Below, piece by piece: positions 1 to 6,457 of a DNA stretch of 20,377 nucleotides. Location of the stretch: contig CAYXXZ010000054.1 of assembly GCA_964469165.1 (NCBI GenBank), positions 1 to 20,377 of the forward strand. The letters are read 5' to 3'. Positions within the stretch are counted from its first letter, which is position 1; the number at the start of each line of letters is the position of its first letter. The position numbers were made by a program, and so were the translations under genes. Below the pieces are notes generated by a model. The model did not search any database, had not been told where the DNA came from, and worked only from the letters and a program-made list of their open reading frames with translations. This stretch comes from CAYXXZ01 sp964469165 (lineage in GTDB: Bacteria > Pseudomonadota > Gammaproteobacteria > Pseudomonadales > Porticoccaceae).

Positions 1-2
1 GC

Positions 3-602
3 GACTTTCTCCAGCAATTGCAGAACATCGATTTCAACGATCTGGAGTTCAACAACATCGGTGTCTGGCCCCTGCCCGTGCGGGTGGGGGTGCTTGTGAT
101 ACTGTTCGTCCTGCTGCTCGGCGCGGCCTACTACCTTCACATCAAGGACCTCAATCAGCAGCACGAGCGCCTCGTCAGTGAAGAGGGGCGCTTGAAGAAA
201 GTGTTCGAGGAGAAGGCCTTCGAAGCCGCCAACCTGGAAGCCTACCGCCAACAGATGGCGGAGATCGAGGCGTCCTTCGGCGTATTGCTGGGTCAGTTGC
301 CGACGGATACGGAAGTACCGGGCATGCTGGAAGACATCACCGAGATCGGCTACGGCAGCAGCCTCGAAATCGTCAGCATCACCCTGCAACCCGAGGTGAA
401 GGCCGAATTCTATGTGGAGCTGCCGATCAGAATCGTGGCGCGCGGCGGCTACCACGACTTCGGCTCCTTCGTGAGCGGGATTGCGGGTTTGCCGCGCATC
501 GTGACGCTGCACGATTACAATATCTCATCCACCGGCGGGGCGCGGCTTTTGCAGTTTGATGTGATGGCCAAAACCTATCGCTATCGGGCACAGGGAGAGT
601 GA
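3..602 (+). CDS. pilO: Type IV pilus inner-membrane alignment protein PilO (5' end outside window)
   Basis: PilO forms the inner-membrane PilN/PilO complex that links the cytoplasmic PilM ring to PilP and the PilQ secretin of the type IV pilus. Codons before the first possible internal start (TTG at 18) continue in frame to the window edge and read D-F-L-Q-Q-L, which fits a PilO N-terminus, so the gene is truncated by the window rather than starting at 18. Visible are the 'FNDLEFNNIGVWPLPVRV' PilO signature, one transmembrane helix (VGVLVILFVLLLGAAYYL), a charged coiled-coil stretch of about 60 residues and the C-terminal ferredoxin-like periplasmic domain. The stop TGA (600-602) lies a few bases before the chosen pilP start, as expected in the pilMNOPQ operon. 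Confidence 0.95.
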   Translation, partial: DFLQQLQNIDFNDLEFNNIGVWPLPVRVGVLVILFVLLLGAAYYLHIKDLNQQHERLVSEEGRLKKVFEEKAFEAANLEAYRQQMAEIEASFGVLLGQLPTDTEVPGMLEDITEIGYGSSLEIVSITLQPEVKAEFYVELPIRIVARGGYHDFGSFVSGIAGLPRIVTLHDYNISSTGGARLLQFDVMAKTYRYRAQGE

Positions 603-604
603 GG

Positions 605-1129
605 ATGACGCGCCCAGGCATACCCCTGCTGTTGGCCCTGCTGCTGGCGGGCTGTTCCGACACCAGGCACGCCGATCTGCAGGCCTACATCGACGAGACA
701 CTGGCCAGGCCAGCCGGCGAGATCGAGGCGGTGCCGCCGCTGCGGCCCTACAAGACCTACAAATACTCGGCGATGACACTGCGCAGCCCTTTCGATCCGC
801 CGCGCGACAGCGTCGCGATGGACGGCAGCTTTGGCCGCGCCGCGGTTGCGCCGGATGAAACGCGACCGCGGGAGTTTCTCGAGGGCATCGCCTTCGCGTC
901 GCTGTCCATGGTGGGGATTCTGGAACGCAATGGCGCCATCTGGGCGCTGGTCGACGACGGTCGCGGTGGCATTCACCGCGTGACTGTGGGAAATTACCTG
1001 GGCAAGAACCATGGAAGGATCGTCTCTTTGTCCAGAACGCAGATCGATATCATTGAAATCGTGCCCGACGGCAAGAATGGATGGATCGAGAGACCGAGAA
1101 CATTGACCCTCAAGGAGACGCAGTCGTGA
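605..1129 (+). CDS. pilP: Type IV pilus lipoprotein PilP
   Basis: PilP is the inner-membrane lipoprotein that joins PilN/PilO to the N0 domain of the PilQ secretin. I chose ATG 605 because AGGGAG at 592-597 is well spaced for it; GTG 599, overlapping the pilO stop, is the alternative and adds two residues. A lipoprotein signal ends in LLAGC, giving Cys17 as the lipidated residue. The C-terminal half holds the beta-sandwich HR domain with the usual features: 'LRSPFDPPR', 'LEGIAFASLSMVGIL', 'WALVDDG', 'VGNYLGKNHGRI' and 'EIVPDGKNGWIERP'. Length is 174 residues, normal for the family. Its stop overlaps the pilQ GTG start by four bases, indicating translational coupling. Confidence 0.95.
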   Translation: MTRPGIPLLLALLLAGCSDTRHADLQAYIDETLARPAGEIEAVPPLRPYKTYKYSAMTLRSPFDPPRDSVAMDGSFGRAAVAPDETRPREFLEGIAFASLSMVGILERNGAIWALVDDGRGGIHRVTVGNYLGKNHGRIVSLSRTQIDIIEIVPDGKNGWIERPRTLTLKETQS

Positions 1130-3360
1130 CTGAGGTCGGGAACGCCGCGATGACGGCTGGCAAAAACATAACGAGAATCTTTGCAGCGCTTGTATTTTAC
1201 CTGCTGGCCGGCACCGTCGCGGTGCAGGCGCAGTCGCTGACCCTGGATGACATCGATTTCACGGCGCTGCCCGGCAATGCCTTCGAGATCGAGCTGGATT
1301 TTTCCGCGACGCCACCGCAGCCGCAGGCCTACACCCTGGATTCGCCCGCCCGCATCGTGCTCGATTTTGCCGGTGTCGACAGCGCGCTGGGGCAGAAGAA
1401 ATACCCGCTTTCTTTCGAGAATGCCCACAGCGCCGTGGTCATGGCATCGGGTGGCCGCACGCGCCTCGTCATCAACCTCAACAAGGCGGCATCCTACACC
1501 ACGGAGCTGCTCGGCGACCGCCTGCGCCTGCATGTGGCCGGCAACGAACATGCCGGCGCACCGCGCAGCAACGTGCCCTCCGGTGCATACGCCGCACCTG
1601 CGGCGCCAGCGTCCGGCGAGCGCACCATTGAACATGTGGATTTCTCCCGCGGCAGCGTCGGCGAGGGCTTGATCAAGCTGAGCCTGTCGAGCCCCAATGT
1701 CAGTGTCGACGTGCAACAACAGGGCAGCCGGATCGAGGTGAGCTTCTTCAACACGGCGCTTCCCGCGCACCTCGATCGCCGCCTGGACGTCACCGACTTC
1801 GCCACGCCCGTGCGGGCCGTGGACGCCAAGCGGGACGGCAGCACCACGAGAATCACCGTCGAGGCCGCTGGTGAGTTCGACTACCTCGCTTATCAGGCGG
1901 ATCAGGAGTACGTCATCAGTGTCAAACCTCTCACCCGGGAGGAACTGGAGGAGAAGAAGGCCAGGTTCGCCTTCATGGGGGAAAAGCTCTCCCTCAACTT
2001 CCAGGATATCGAGGTGCGCTCGGTACTCCAGCTGATCGCGGATTTCACCGATCTCAACCTCGTGGCGAGCGATACCGTCAGCGGCCGGATCACCCTGCGC
2101 CTCGACAACGTACCCTGGGATCAGGCGCTGGATATCGTTCTCAAGGCCAAGGGCCTCGACAAGCGCCTCGAAGGCAACGTGCTGATGGTGGCGCCCGCCG
2201 TGGAAATCGCCGAGCGCGAGCGCCTGCAGGTCGAAGCCAACAAGCAGCTCGAAGAACTGGCGCCGCTGGTGACGGAATTCATCCGCATCAAGTATGCCGA
2301 CGCCAAGGCGCTGTTCGATCTGTTCGACGTGCGCGAGGAAGACCGCACCAGCGGTTCTTCGCGGGACCGGCGCTCCGCCACCAAGTCCATCCTCTCGGAG
2401 CGCGGCGCCGCGATCGTCGATCAGCGCACCAACACCATCATCCTCACCGACACCCAGGAGAAGATCGACGCCTTCAAGAACCTGGTCAGCAAGGTCGATA
2501 TTCCCGTGCGCCAGGTGGAAATCACCGCCCGTATCGTGGTGGCCTCGACGGACTTCCGCAAGGAAATTGGCGTGCGCTGGGGCGCTCAGGGCGGCTGGGA
2601 AATTGGCAGTGGCAAAGGCTTCGGTATCACGGGCGGTATCGAGGGACTGGAAGATCCCCACAACCCGCTCACCAGCTTCCCCAGTGGCAATCCACTGACC
2701 GGCCCCGGCCCTGGGGTCATCGCGCCGGGCGCAACGCAGACCACCCCGACGGACGACAATATCGATATCTTCGATGGCCTCAACGTGGACCTGGGGGTGG
2801 CCAACCCCGCGGGCAAGGTGACGCTGGAGCTGCTCACCAAGAACCTCTTCCTCGATCTGGAGCTGAGCGCGCTGGAAAGCGACGGCTATGCCGAAGTGGC
2901 GTCCCAGCCCAAGGTGCTCACCGGCGACAAGCAGGAGGCCACCGTCAGTACCGGCCAGCAGGTCGCCTACCAGGAGGCGACTTCATCGGGCGCCACGGCG
3001 GTCAAGTTCGTCGATGCCCTGCTGGAGCTGCGCGTGACGCCGCAGATCACGCCGGACAACCGCGTGATCCTCGACCTCAAGCTGGCCCAGAACAGCATCG
3101 CCGCGGTGGTATTCAACGGCGTGCCCGCCATCGACAAGACCGAGGTTGAAACTCGCGCCCTGGTGGGCGATGGTCAGACCCTGGTGCTCGGCGGTATCTT
3201 CCAGTACCGTGACAGCAAGACCGAGGAGAAGGTGCCTGTGCTGGGCGATATCCCGTACCTGGGCCGGCTTTTCCGAAACGACACGGCGAATGTGGAGAAA
3301 CGCGAGATTCTCTTTTTCATCACGCCCCGAATTGTGGATGACCAACTGCTCGACCGATGA
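1126..3360 (+). CDS. pilQ: Type IV pilus outer-membrane secretin PilQ
   Basis: PilQ is the outer-membrane secretin through which the type IV pilus fibre is extruded. I chose GTG 1126 because it overlaps the pilP stop (GTGA) and has AAGGAG at 1112-1117, 8 bases upstream; ATG 1150 would still leave a signal peptide, while ATG 1081 would overlap pilP deeply. This gives 744 residues with a signal peptide cleaved near VQA-Q (residue 35). Two AMIN domains (about 40-135 and 168-265) bind peptidoglycan. The STN/N0 domain starts near 286 (LSLNFQDIEVRSVLQLIADF), the N1 secretin domain is at about 380-470 and the secretin barrel runs to the end, including 'VPVLGDIPYLGRLFRND' near 703 and 'ILFFITPRIV'. 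It closely resembles Pseudomonas PilQ. Its stop overlaps aroK (ATGA). Confidence 0.96.
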   Translation: MTEVGNAAMTAGKNITRIFAALVFYLLAGTVAVQAQSLTLDDIDFTALPGNAFEIELDFSATPPQPQAYTLDSPARIVLDFAGVDSALGQKKYPLSFENAHSAVVMASGGRTRLVINLNKAASYTTELLGDRLRLHVAGNEHAGAPRSNVPSGAYAAPAAPASGERTIEHVDFSRGSVGEGLIKLSLSSPNVSVDVQQQGSRIEVSFFNTALPAHLDRRLDVTDFATPVRAVDAKRDGSTTRITVEAAGEFDYLAYQADQEYVISVKPLTREELEEKKARFAFMGEKLSLNFQDIEVRSVLQLIADFTDLNLVASDTVSGRITLRLDNVPWDQALDIVLKAKGLDKRLEGNVLMVAPAVEIAERERLQVEANKQLEELAPLVTEFIRIKYADAKALFDLFDVREEDRTSGSSRDRRSATKSILSERGAAIVDQRTNTIILTDTQEKIDAFKNLVSKVDIPVRQVEITARIVVASTDFRKEIGVRWGAQGGWEIGSGKGFGITGGIEGLEDPHNPLTSFPSGNPLTGPGPGVIAPGATQTTPTDDNIDIFDGLNVDLGVANPAGKVTLELLTKNLFLDLELSALESDGYAEVASQPKVLTGDKQEATVSTGQQVAYQEATSSGATAVKFVDALLELRVTPQITPDNRVILDLKLAQNSIAAVVFNGVPAIDKTEVETRALVGDGQTLVLGGIFQYRDSKTEEKVPVLGDIPYLGRLFRNDTANVEKREILFFITPRIVDDQLLDR

Positions 3361-3875
3361 AATCTGACGACAACCTGTACCTGGTCGGCCCCATGGGCGT
3401 CGGCAAAACCACCATCGGCAAGCTTTTGGCAAAGAGGCTCAAGAAACAATTTGTGGACCTCGACGATGAGATCGAGGCGAGGGCTGGCGCCAGCATTCCC
3501 TGGATTTTCGATGTCGAGGGGGAGAGTGGTTTCCGCCGCCGCGAAACGGAGCTGCTCGCCGAATTTTCGCGCCGCCGCGGCATGGTGGTGTCCACCGGCG
3601 GCGGTGTCGTCACACGGGAAGAAAACCGCCGCCTGCTCAAGGGCGCGGGGGTGGTGGTGTATCTCAATGCCTCCCCTGAACAGCTGCATGCGCGTACCTT
3701 GAAAGACAAGAAGCGGCCCCTGCTGCAAGTGCCGGACCGCCTCAAGGTGATCACCGAACTGAAGGAAGCGCGCGACCCCTTCTACCGCGAAGTGGCCGAC
3801 ATCGTGTTCGACGTCGGCAGCCGCAACTCGCGCCAGGCCACGGAAATTCTCTGCAAGAAGCTCGAGCACCTGTAG
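3357..3875 (+). CDS. aroK: Shikimate kinase AroK
   Basis: AroK phosphorylates shikimate to shikimate-3-phosphate with ATP, the fifth step of the cytoplasmic aromatic amino acid pathway. The 172-residue protein has the P-loop GPMGVGKT (11-18), the shikimate-binding Asp region 'FVDLDDEIEARAG', the conserved 'GESGFRRRE', the 'STGGGVV' motif and the lid arginine in 'KDKKRPLL'. Its length is typical. The start ATG overlaps the pilQ stop by four bases, so it is translated with the pil operon as in pseudomonads. The last ~105 bases of the gene are repeated three times downstream, each repeat followed by a REP hairpin, and the first REP hairpin begins inside the stop region (from 3870). Normally aroB follows closely; here it is 831 bp away. 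Confidence 0.96.
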   Translation: MKSDDNLYLVGPMGVGKTTIGKLLAKRLKKQFVDLDDEIEARAGASIPWIFDVEGESGFRRRETELLAEFSRRRGMVVSTGGGVVTREENRRLLKGAGVVVYLNASPEQLHARTLKDKKRPLLQVPDRLKVITELKEARDPFYREVADIVFDVGSRNSRQATEILCKKLEHL

Positions 3876-3933
3876 GCGCCTGCCTGCAGGCGACCCCCAC
3901 CGAATTTGTCGGCTTGCAGGTAAGTTCCTACAG
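3870..3933. repeat. REP-type inverted repeat R1
   Basis: Inverted repeat with arms beginning CTGTAGGCGCCTGCC and ending AAGTTCCTACAG around a centre GACCCCCACCGAATTTGTC. It includes the aroK stop codon. The match between arms is poorer than in the other copies (GTAAGTTCCTACAG against CTGTAGGCGCCTGC), so it may be the oldest. A hairpin here could protect or terminate the pil-aroK mRNA. Confidence 0.8.
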
Positions 3934-3989
3934 GGTGGCGCGAGGTGAGTTTTGCAGGGCCTTTGGCGCAAACATATCCCTTGAACGAG

Positions 3990-4093
3990 CGCGCTCTTTC
4001 TGCCGCGAAGTGGCCGACCGTGTCTTCGACGTCGGTAACTGTAACTGCGCCCAGACTACGGAAATTCTCTGCAAGAAGCTCGAGCACCTGTAG
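3990..4093 (+). pseudogene. aroK 3'-end remnant, copy 2
   Basis: This is a duplicated C-terminal fragment of aroK without a start. Reading in the aroK frame gives FCREVADRVFDVG followed by a divergent six-residue patch and then TEILCKKLEHL and a TAG stop. Against the last 32 codons of the real gene about 15 of 96 bases differ, with no indel; the last 36 bases are identical. Seven residues change, including Ile to Arg and several to Cys, which suggests no selection on the protein. It is not expected to be translated. Confidence 0.8.
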
Positions 4094-4150
4094 GAGCCTG
4101 CCCGCAGGCGACCACCACCGAATTTGTCGCTTGCAGGCAAGCTCCTACAG
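4088..4150. repeat. REP-type inverted repeat R2
   Basis: 63-base imperfect palindrome: CTGTAGGAGCCTGCC ... GGCAAGCTCCTACAG with the central segment GCGACCACCACCGAATTTGTCG folding as the loop side. The long stem is near-perfect. Part of the tandem array. Confidence 0.85.
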
Positions 4151-4208
4151 GGTGGCGCGAGGTGAGTTTTGCAGCAGCTTTTGGCGCAAACATATCCCTT
4201 GAACGGGC

Positions 4209-4314
4209 GGGCGACCCTTTCTGCCGCGAAGTGACCGACCGTGTCTTCGACGTCGGTAACTGCAACTGCGCCCAGGCTACGGAAATTCTCTGCAAGAAGC
4301 TCGAGCACCTGTAG
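4209..4314 (+). pseudogene. aroK 3'-end remnant, copy 3
   Basis: Third copy of the aroK tail, with the same derived substitutions as copy 2 plus Ala to Thr in 'REVTD'. Similarity to the genuine gene starts around GCGACCC, just before the FYREVAD codons. It has no start codon and lies in a 221-bp unit that looks identical to the next one. Confidence 0.8.
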
Positions 4315-4371
4315 GGGCCTGCCCGCAGGCGACCCCCACCGAATTTGTCGCTTGCAGGCAAGCTCCTACAG
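4309..4371. repeat. REP-type inverted repeat R3
   Basis: Same 63-base REP hairpin as R2 with CTGTAGGGGCCTG on the left arm and AAGCTCCTACAG on the right. It appears identical to R4. Confidence 0.85.
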
Positions 4372-4429
4372 GGTGGCGCGAGGTGAGTTTTGCAGCAGCT
4401 TTTGGCGCAAACATATCCCTTGAACGGGC

Positions 4430-4535
4430 GGGCGACCCTTTCTGCCGCGAAGTGACCGACCGTGTCTTCGACGTCGGTAACTGCAACTGCGCCCAGGCTA
4501 CGGAAATTCTCTGCAAGAAGCTCGAGCACCTGTAG
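4430..4535 (+). pseudogene. aroK 3'-end remnant, copy 4
   Basis: Fourth copy of the aroK tail, apparently identical in sequence to copy 3, ending in a TAG at 4533-4535 that overlaps the start of the last REP hairpin. It is a broken fragment with no start codon and no expected product. Confidence 0.8.
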
Positions 4536-4592
4536 GGGCCTGCCCGCAGGCGACCCCCACCGAATTTGTCGCTTGCAGGCAAGCTCCTACAG
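4530..4592. repeat. REP-type inverted repeat R4
   Basis: Last REP hairpin of the tandem array, sequence as R3. It lies 115 bases before the aroB start. Transcripts reading through from the pil-aroK side would carry four such hairpins in a row before aroB. Confidence 0.85.
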
Positions 4593-4706
4593 GGTGGCGC
4601 ACGGCGACAGTCGCGTACACGGGCAGACGTGGTGGAGGTACATGCCGCCCCTGTGCTAGAGTCGCGGCTTTCTGTTCCGTCAACCTCCATTTTTAGCGAA
4701 TCGCCG

Positions 4707-5789
4707 ATGAAACGCTTGCAAGTCTCGCTCGGGGAGCGCAGCTATCCCATCTATGTGGGCAGTGGTCTGCTGGATGATGCCAGTCTTCTCAATGCCCATG
4801 TTCAAGGCAAGGAGTGCCTGGTGGTGACCAATGAAACGGTGGCGCCTCTCTATCTCGAACGCCTGGTCGCCGGGTTGAATGTGCCGAAAACCGACACGCT
4901 GGTGCTGCCGGACGGTGAAAGGTTCAAGCACCTCGACACCCTGAAGACGATCTATGATGCCCTGCTCGCCAAGCGCCACAGCCGCGGCACCACGCTGATC
5001 GCACTGGGCGGTGGCGTGGTCGGGGACATGACGGGCTTTGCTGCCGCCACCTACCAGCGCGGCGTGAATTTCATACAGGTGCCGACGACGCTGTTGGCGC
5101 AGGTGGACTCGTCGGTGGGTGGCAAGACCGGCGTCAACCATCCGCTGGGCAAGAACATGATCGGCGCCTTCTACCAGCCCGGCGCGGTGATTGCCGATAT
5201 CGACACCCTGCGCACCCTGCCGCCCCGGGAGTTTCGCGCCGGCATTGCCGAAGTGGTCAAATACGGGTTGATCTGCGACGCGCCTTTCTATCGCTGGCTC
5301 GAAGAGCGCAGCGCCGAGATCAATGCCCGCGACGAGGCCGTGCTGACCGAAATCGTTCACCGCTGCTGTCAGGCCAAGGCCGATGTGGTGGCGCGGGACG
5401 AACGCGAAGCCGACATCCGTGCGATTCTCAATCTGGGGCATACCTTTGGTCACGCCATCGAGGCTGTCGAGAGCTACCAGGGTCTGCTCCACGGTGAGGC
5501 CGTCGCCGTCGGCATGCTGATGGCGGCTGATCTGTCCTGGCGCCTGGGCTGGATCGAGCGCAAGCTGGTCGACGATTTGCGCGGTTTGCTCGAAACGCTG
5601 GGTCTGCCAGTTGCCGCGCCCGCGGTGATGACGCCGCAATCCTTTCTCTCCGCGATGGCGTTGGACAAGAAGGTTGCCGCCGGGCTGGTGCGCCTGGTGC
5701 TGCTCGAAGCGCTGGGCAGCGCGATCGTCACAGGTGACTATGCCGCCGATAAGCTTCAGGAAACATTGGAGATTTTCTGCCAGAACTGA
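4707..5789 (+). CDS. aroB: 3-dehydroquinate synthase AroB
   Basis: AroB converts DAHP to 3-dehydroquinate with NAD and a divalent metal, the second step of the shikimate pathway. I chose ATG 4707 (MKRLQVSLGERSYPIYVG), which gives 360 residues against about 360 for the family; an upstream in-frame extension to 4566 runs into the repeat array and is unlikely. Visible are 'PDGERFKHLDTL', the NAD-binding 'ALGGGVVGDMTGFAA', 'VPTTLLAQVDSSVGGKTG', 'NHPLGKNMIGAFYQP' and the metal ligands Glu182, His245 and His262 in 'EVVKYG', 'LGHTFGHAIE' and 'LHGEAVAVGM'. It is normally just behind aroK; here 831 bp of repeats separate them, so it may have its own promoter in 4593-4706, though I see no convincing one. 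Confidence 0.96.
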   Translation: MKRLQVSLGERSYPIYVGSGLLDDASLLNAHVQGKECLVVTNETVAPLYLERLVAGLNVPKTDTLVLPDGERFKHLDTLKTIYDALLAKRHSRGTTLIALGGGVVGDMTGFAAATYQRGVNFIQVPTTLLAQVDSSVGGKTGVNHPLGKNMIGAFYQPGAVIADIDTLRTLPPREFRAGIAEVVKYGLICDAPFYRWLEERSAEINARDEAVLTEIVHRCCQAKADVVARDEREADIRAILNLGHTFGHAIEAVESYQGLLHGEAVAVGMLMAADLSWRLGWIERKLVDDLRGLLETLGLPVAAPAVMTPQSFLSAMALDKKVAAGLVRLVLLEALGSAIVTGDYAADKLQETLEIFCQN

Positions 5790-5807
5790 CAGCCGGGCGG
5801 TACACCG

Positions 5808-5851
5808 AGGGGCAAGTCATGAACCGATCCGAACGGTTCGTGCCTTGCCCT
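5808..5851 (+). terminator. Long imperfect hairpin after aroB
   Basis: The stem pairs GGGCAAG-T-CATGAACCG with CGGTTCGTG-C-CTTGCCC around the loop ATCCGAA: about 16 pairs including one G-T wobble, with one mismatch. It starts 18 bases after the aroB stop. There is no U-tract, so it may act as an mRNA 3' end protector, a factor-dependent terminator or an operator-like palindrome rather than a classical intrinsic terminator. Confidence 0.45.
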
Positions 5852-5870
5852 GGTCTTGTCCGGGGATGTA

Positions 5871-5887
5871 TGCACCAATACGGTGCT
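5871..5887 (+). promoter_or_regulatory. NtrC (GlnG) binding site 1
   Basis: TGCACC-AATAC-GGTGCT. The core GCACCAATACGGTGC fits the NtrC consensus GCAC-YR-N3-YR-GTGC completely. It lies about 440 bp upstream of the sigma-54 promoter of gltBD, an acceptable enhancer distance. Binding is inferred from the motif. Confidence 0.65.
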
Positions 5888-5890
5888 TGC

Positions 5891-5905
5891 GAACAAAAAT
5901 GGTGC
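5891..5905 (+). promoter_or_regulatory. Degenerate NtrC-like site 2
   Basis: GAACAAAAATGGTGC matches the classical E. coli site GCACCAAAATGGTGC at 13 of 15 positions, with the right half-site intact and the left one degraded. It lies between two sites that fit the full consensus and could be a weaker cooperative site. Confidence 0.4.
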
Positions 5906-5922
5906 GTCATCGAGGCGCCTTG

Positions 5923-5937
5923 GCACTGCAATGGTGC
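5923..5937 (+). promoter_or_regulatory. NtrC (GlnG) binding site 3
   Basis: GCACTGCAATGGTGC fits GCAC-YR-N3-YR-GTGC at every specified position. Its centre is 51 bp from that of site 1, close to five helical turns, so both dimers would lie on the same face of the DNA. Confidence 0.6.
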
Positions 5938-5978
5938 TTGTCGAAATCAGCATGCACAGTATTCCTACTGCTTCTGAG

Positions 5979-6119
5979 TTTCACGTTTCAAGTTGCACGT
6001 TTCACGCAAGAAGGGGGATTGCCAGCAGGTCGGGTTGAGGCTTTCTCACATGTAGTGGTCAATGTGATGCCATTATCGCCACAGGCACCCCCGTAAAACG
6101 TGCAACTTGAAACCTGAAC
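5979..6119. repeat. Heptamer inverted repeat (TTTCACG-type words), MITE-like
   Basis: The left arm 5979-6006 is four heptamers of the type TTTCACG/TTTCAAG/TTGCACG. The right arm 6092-6119 is four heptamers of the complement type (CGTAAAA, CGTGCAA, CTTGAAA, CCTGAAC). About 25 of 28 positions pair across 85 bp. It has the shape of a small non-coding mobile or recombinogenic element and lies between the NtrC sites and the sigma-54 promoter. No transposase is encoded within it. Confidence 0.65.
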
Positions 6120-6202
6120 TCACTCAAACACCGCCAAACTGCGACATCGTGAACAGGACGTTAAGGCAAGCTTTGGTAGAACGCCGTTATTCCAGAGCTC
6201 CT

Positions 6203-6230
6203 GCTTAAAGCTTACGGCTTACAGCCCACG
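6203..6230. repeat. Heptamer run of GCTTAAA/GCTTACG words
   Basis: Three consecutive heptamers GCTTAAA, GCTTACG and GCTTACA followed by a degenerate GCCCACG. It is the same seven-base architecture as other spacer repeats in the window but with a different word. Confidence 0.55.
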
Positions 6231-6252
6231 TTGCCCCCGAGAACTGTGTCAA

Positions 6253-6288
6253 TCCCAGTTCCAGTCCCAGTCCCAGTCCCAGTCCCAA
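6253..6288. repeat. Hexanucleotide microsatellite (TCCCAG)6
   Basis: Six head-to-tail units of TCCCAG, the second being TTCCAG and the last TCCCAA. It ends about 29 bases before the sigma-54 -24 element, so slippage would change promoter-proximal spacing and DNA bending. Confidence 0.85.
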
Positions 6289-6316
6289 TCCGCTCCCGTT
6301 TGCTCGCCCCTTTTTG

Positions 6317-6333
6317 TGGCATACCTTTTGCTT
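6317..6333 (+). promoter_or_regulatory. Sigma-54 (-24/-12) promoter of gltBD
   Basis: TGGCAT-ACCTT-TTGCT matches the sigma-54 consensus TGGCAY-N5-TTGCW, with GG at 6318-6319 and GC at 6330-6331 exactly ten bases apart. Transcription would begin near 6343, leaving a leader of about 158 bases to the gltB ATG. NtrC-like sites upstream support nitrogen-controlled expression of glutamate synthase. Assignment is by motif. Confidence 0.65.
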
Positions 6334-6430
6334 GGAGCAGCTGGCTGCGGGCCGATTTTCGGCACGCAGCCGCTGACTACCTGTGCCTTGCCGCATGAGC
6401 ATGCAAGTGAATTTAGTGATTCTCGCGCGC

Positions 6431-6457
6431 TTGACAGGTTGGAAGTCGGACTATTCT
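6431..6457 (+). promoter_or_regulatory. Possible sigma-70 promoter of gltB
   Basis: A consensus TTGACA (6431-6436) is followed after 15 bases by TATTCT (6452-6457). The short spacer is below the usual 16-18, so strength is doubtful. It could supply basal expression beside the sigma-54 promoter. Confidence 0.3.

Larger units (their letters stand above)
3771..4600 (+). repeat. Tandem array: aroK 3' end plus REP hairpin, four copies
   Basis: The last ~105 bases of aroK and the REP hairpin behind it are followed by three further copies of the same pair, joined by a 50-65 bp spacer beginning GGTGGCGCGAGG. The tail ends (TAG) are at 3875, 4093, 4314 and 4535, giving periods of 218, 221 and 221 bp. 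The units 4151-4371 and 4372-4592 appear identical base for base; the unit 3934-4150 differs from them at scattered positions. The similarity stops at about 4600. The repeated tails stay in frame with the aroK C-terminus but have no start codon. Seen directly in the sequence; the mechanism (unequal recombination or slippage between REP hairpins) is inference. Confidence 0.93.

Noticed and set aside
994..2661. 555-codon open frame on the minus strand opposite pilP/pilQ
   Set aside because: It lies wholly antisense to pilP and a well-conserved secretin gene, has low-complexity His/Gly/Asp-rich composition typical of reverse frames in GC-rich genes, and shows no recognisable domain.
3870..4592. 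CRISPR array
   Set aside because: Repeats and spacers are both conserved, the period is about 220 bp, and the unit contains a gene end; there are no unique spacers or cas genes.
4651..4662. Possible -10 element (TGTGCTAGAGT) for aroB
   Set aside because: Only a four-of-six match and no plausible -35 element upstream; insufficient to annotate.
3782..4690. Overlapping minus-strand frames beginning MLELLAENFRSLG inside the tandem array
   Set aside because: They are the reverse reading of the aroK tails and REP hairpins, repeated because the DNA is repeated; no ribosome site or family resemblance supports translation.
4566..4706. N-terminal extension of aroB
   Set aside because: The added residues come from the REP arm and spacer; family alignment supports the start at 4707.
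5921..5937. Sigma-54 promoter at TGGCAC near the NtrC sites
   Set aside because: The matching -12 position reads TGGT rather than TTGC, and the following GC is 12 instead of 10 bases from GG; it is better explained as part of NtrC site 3.
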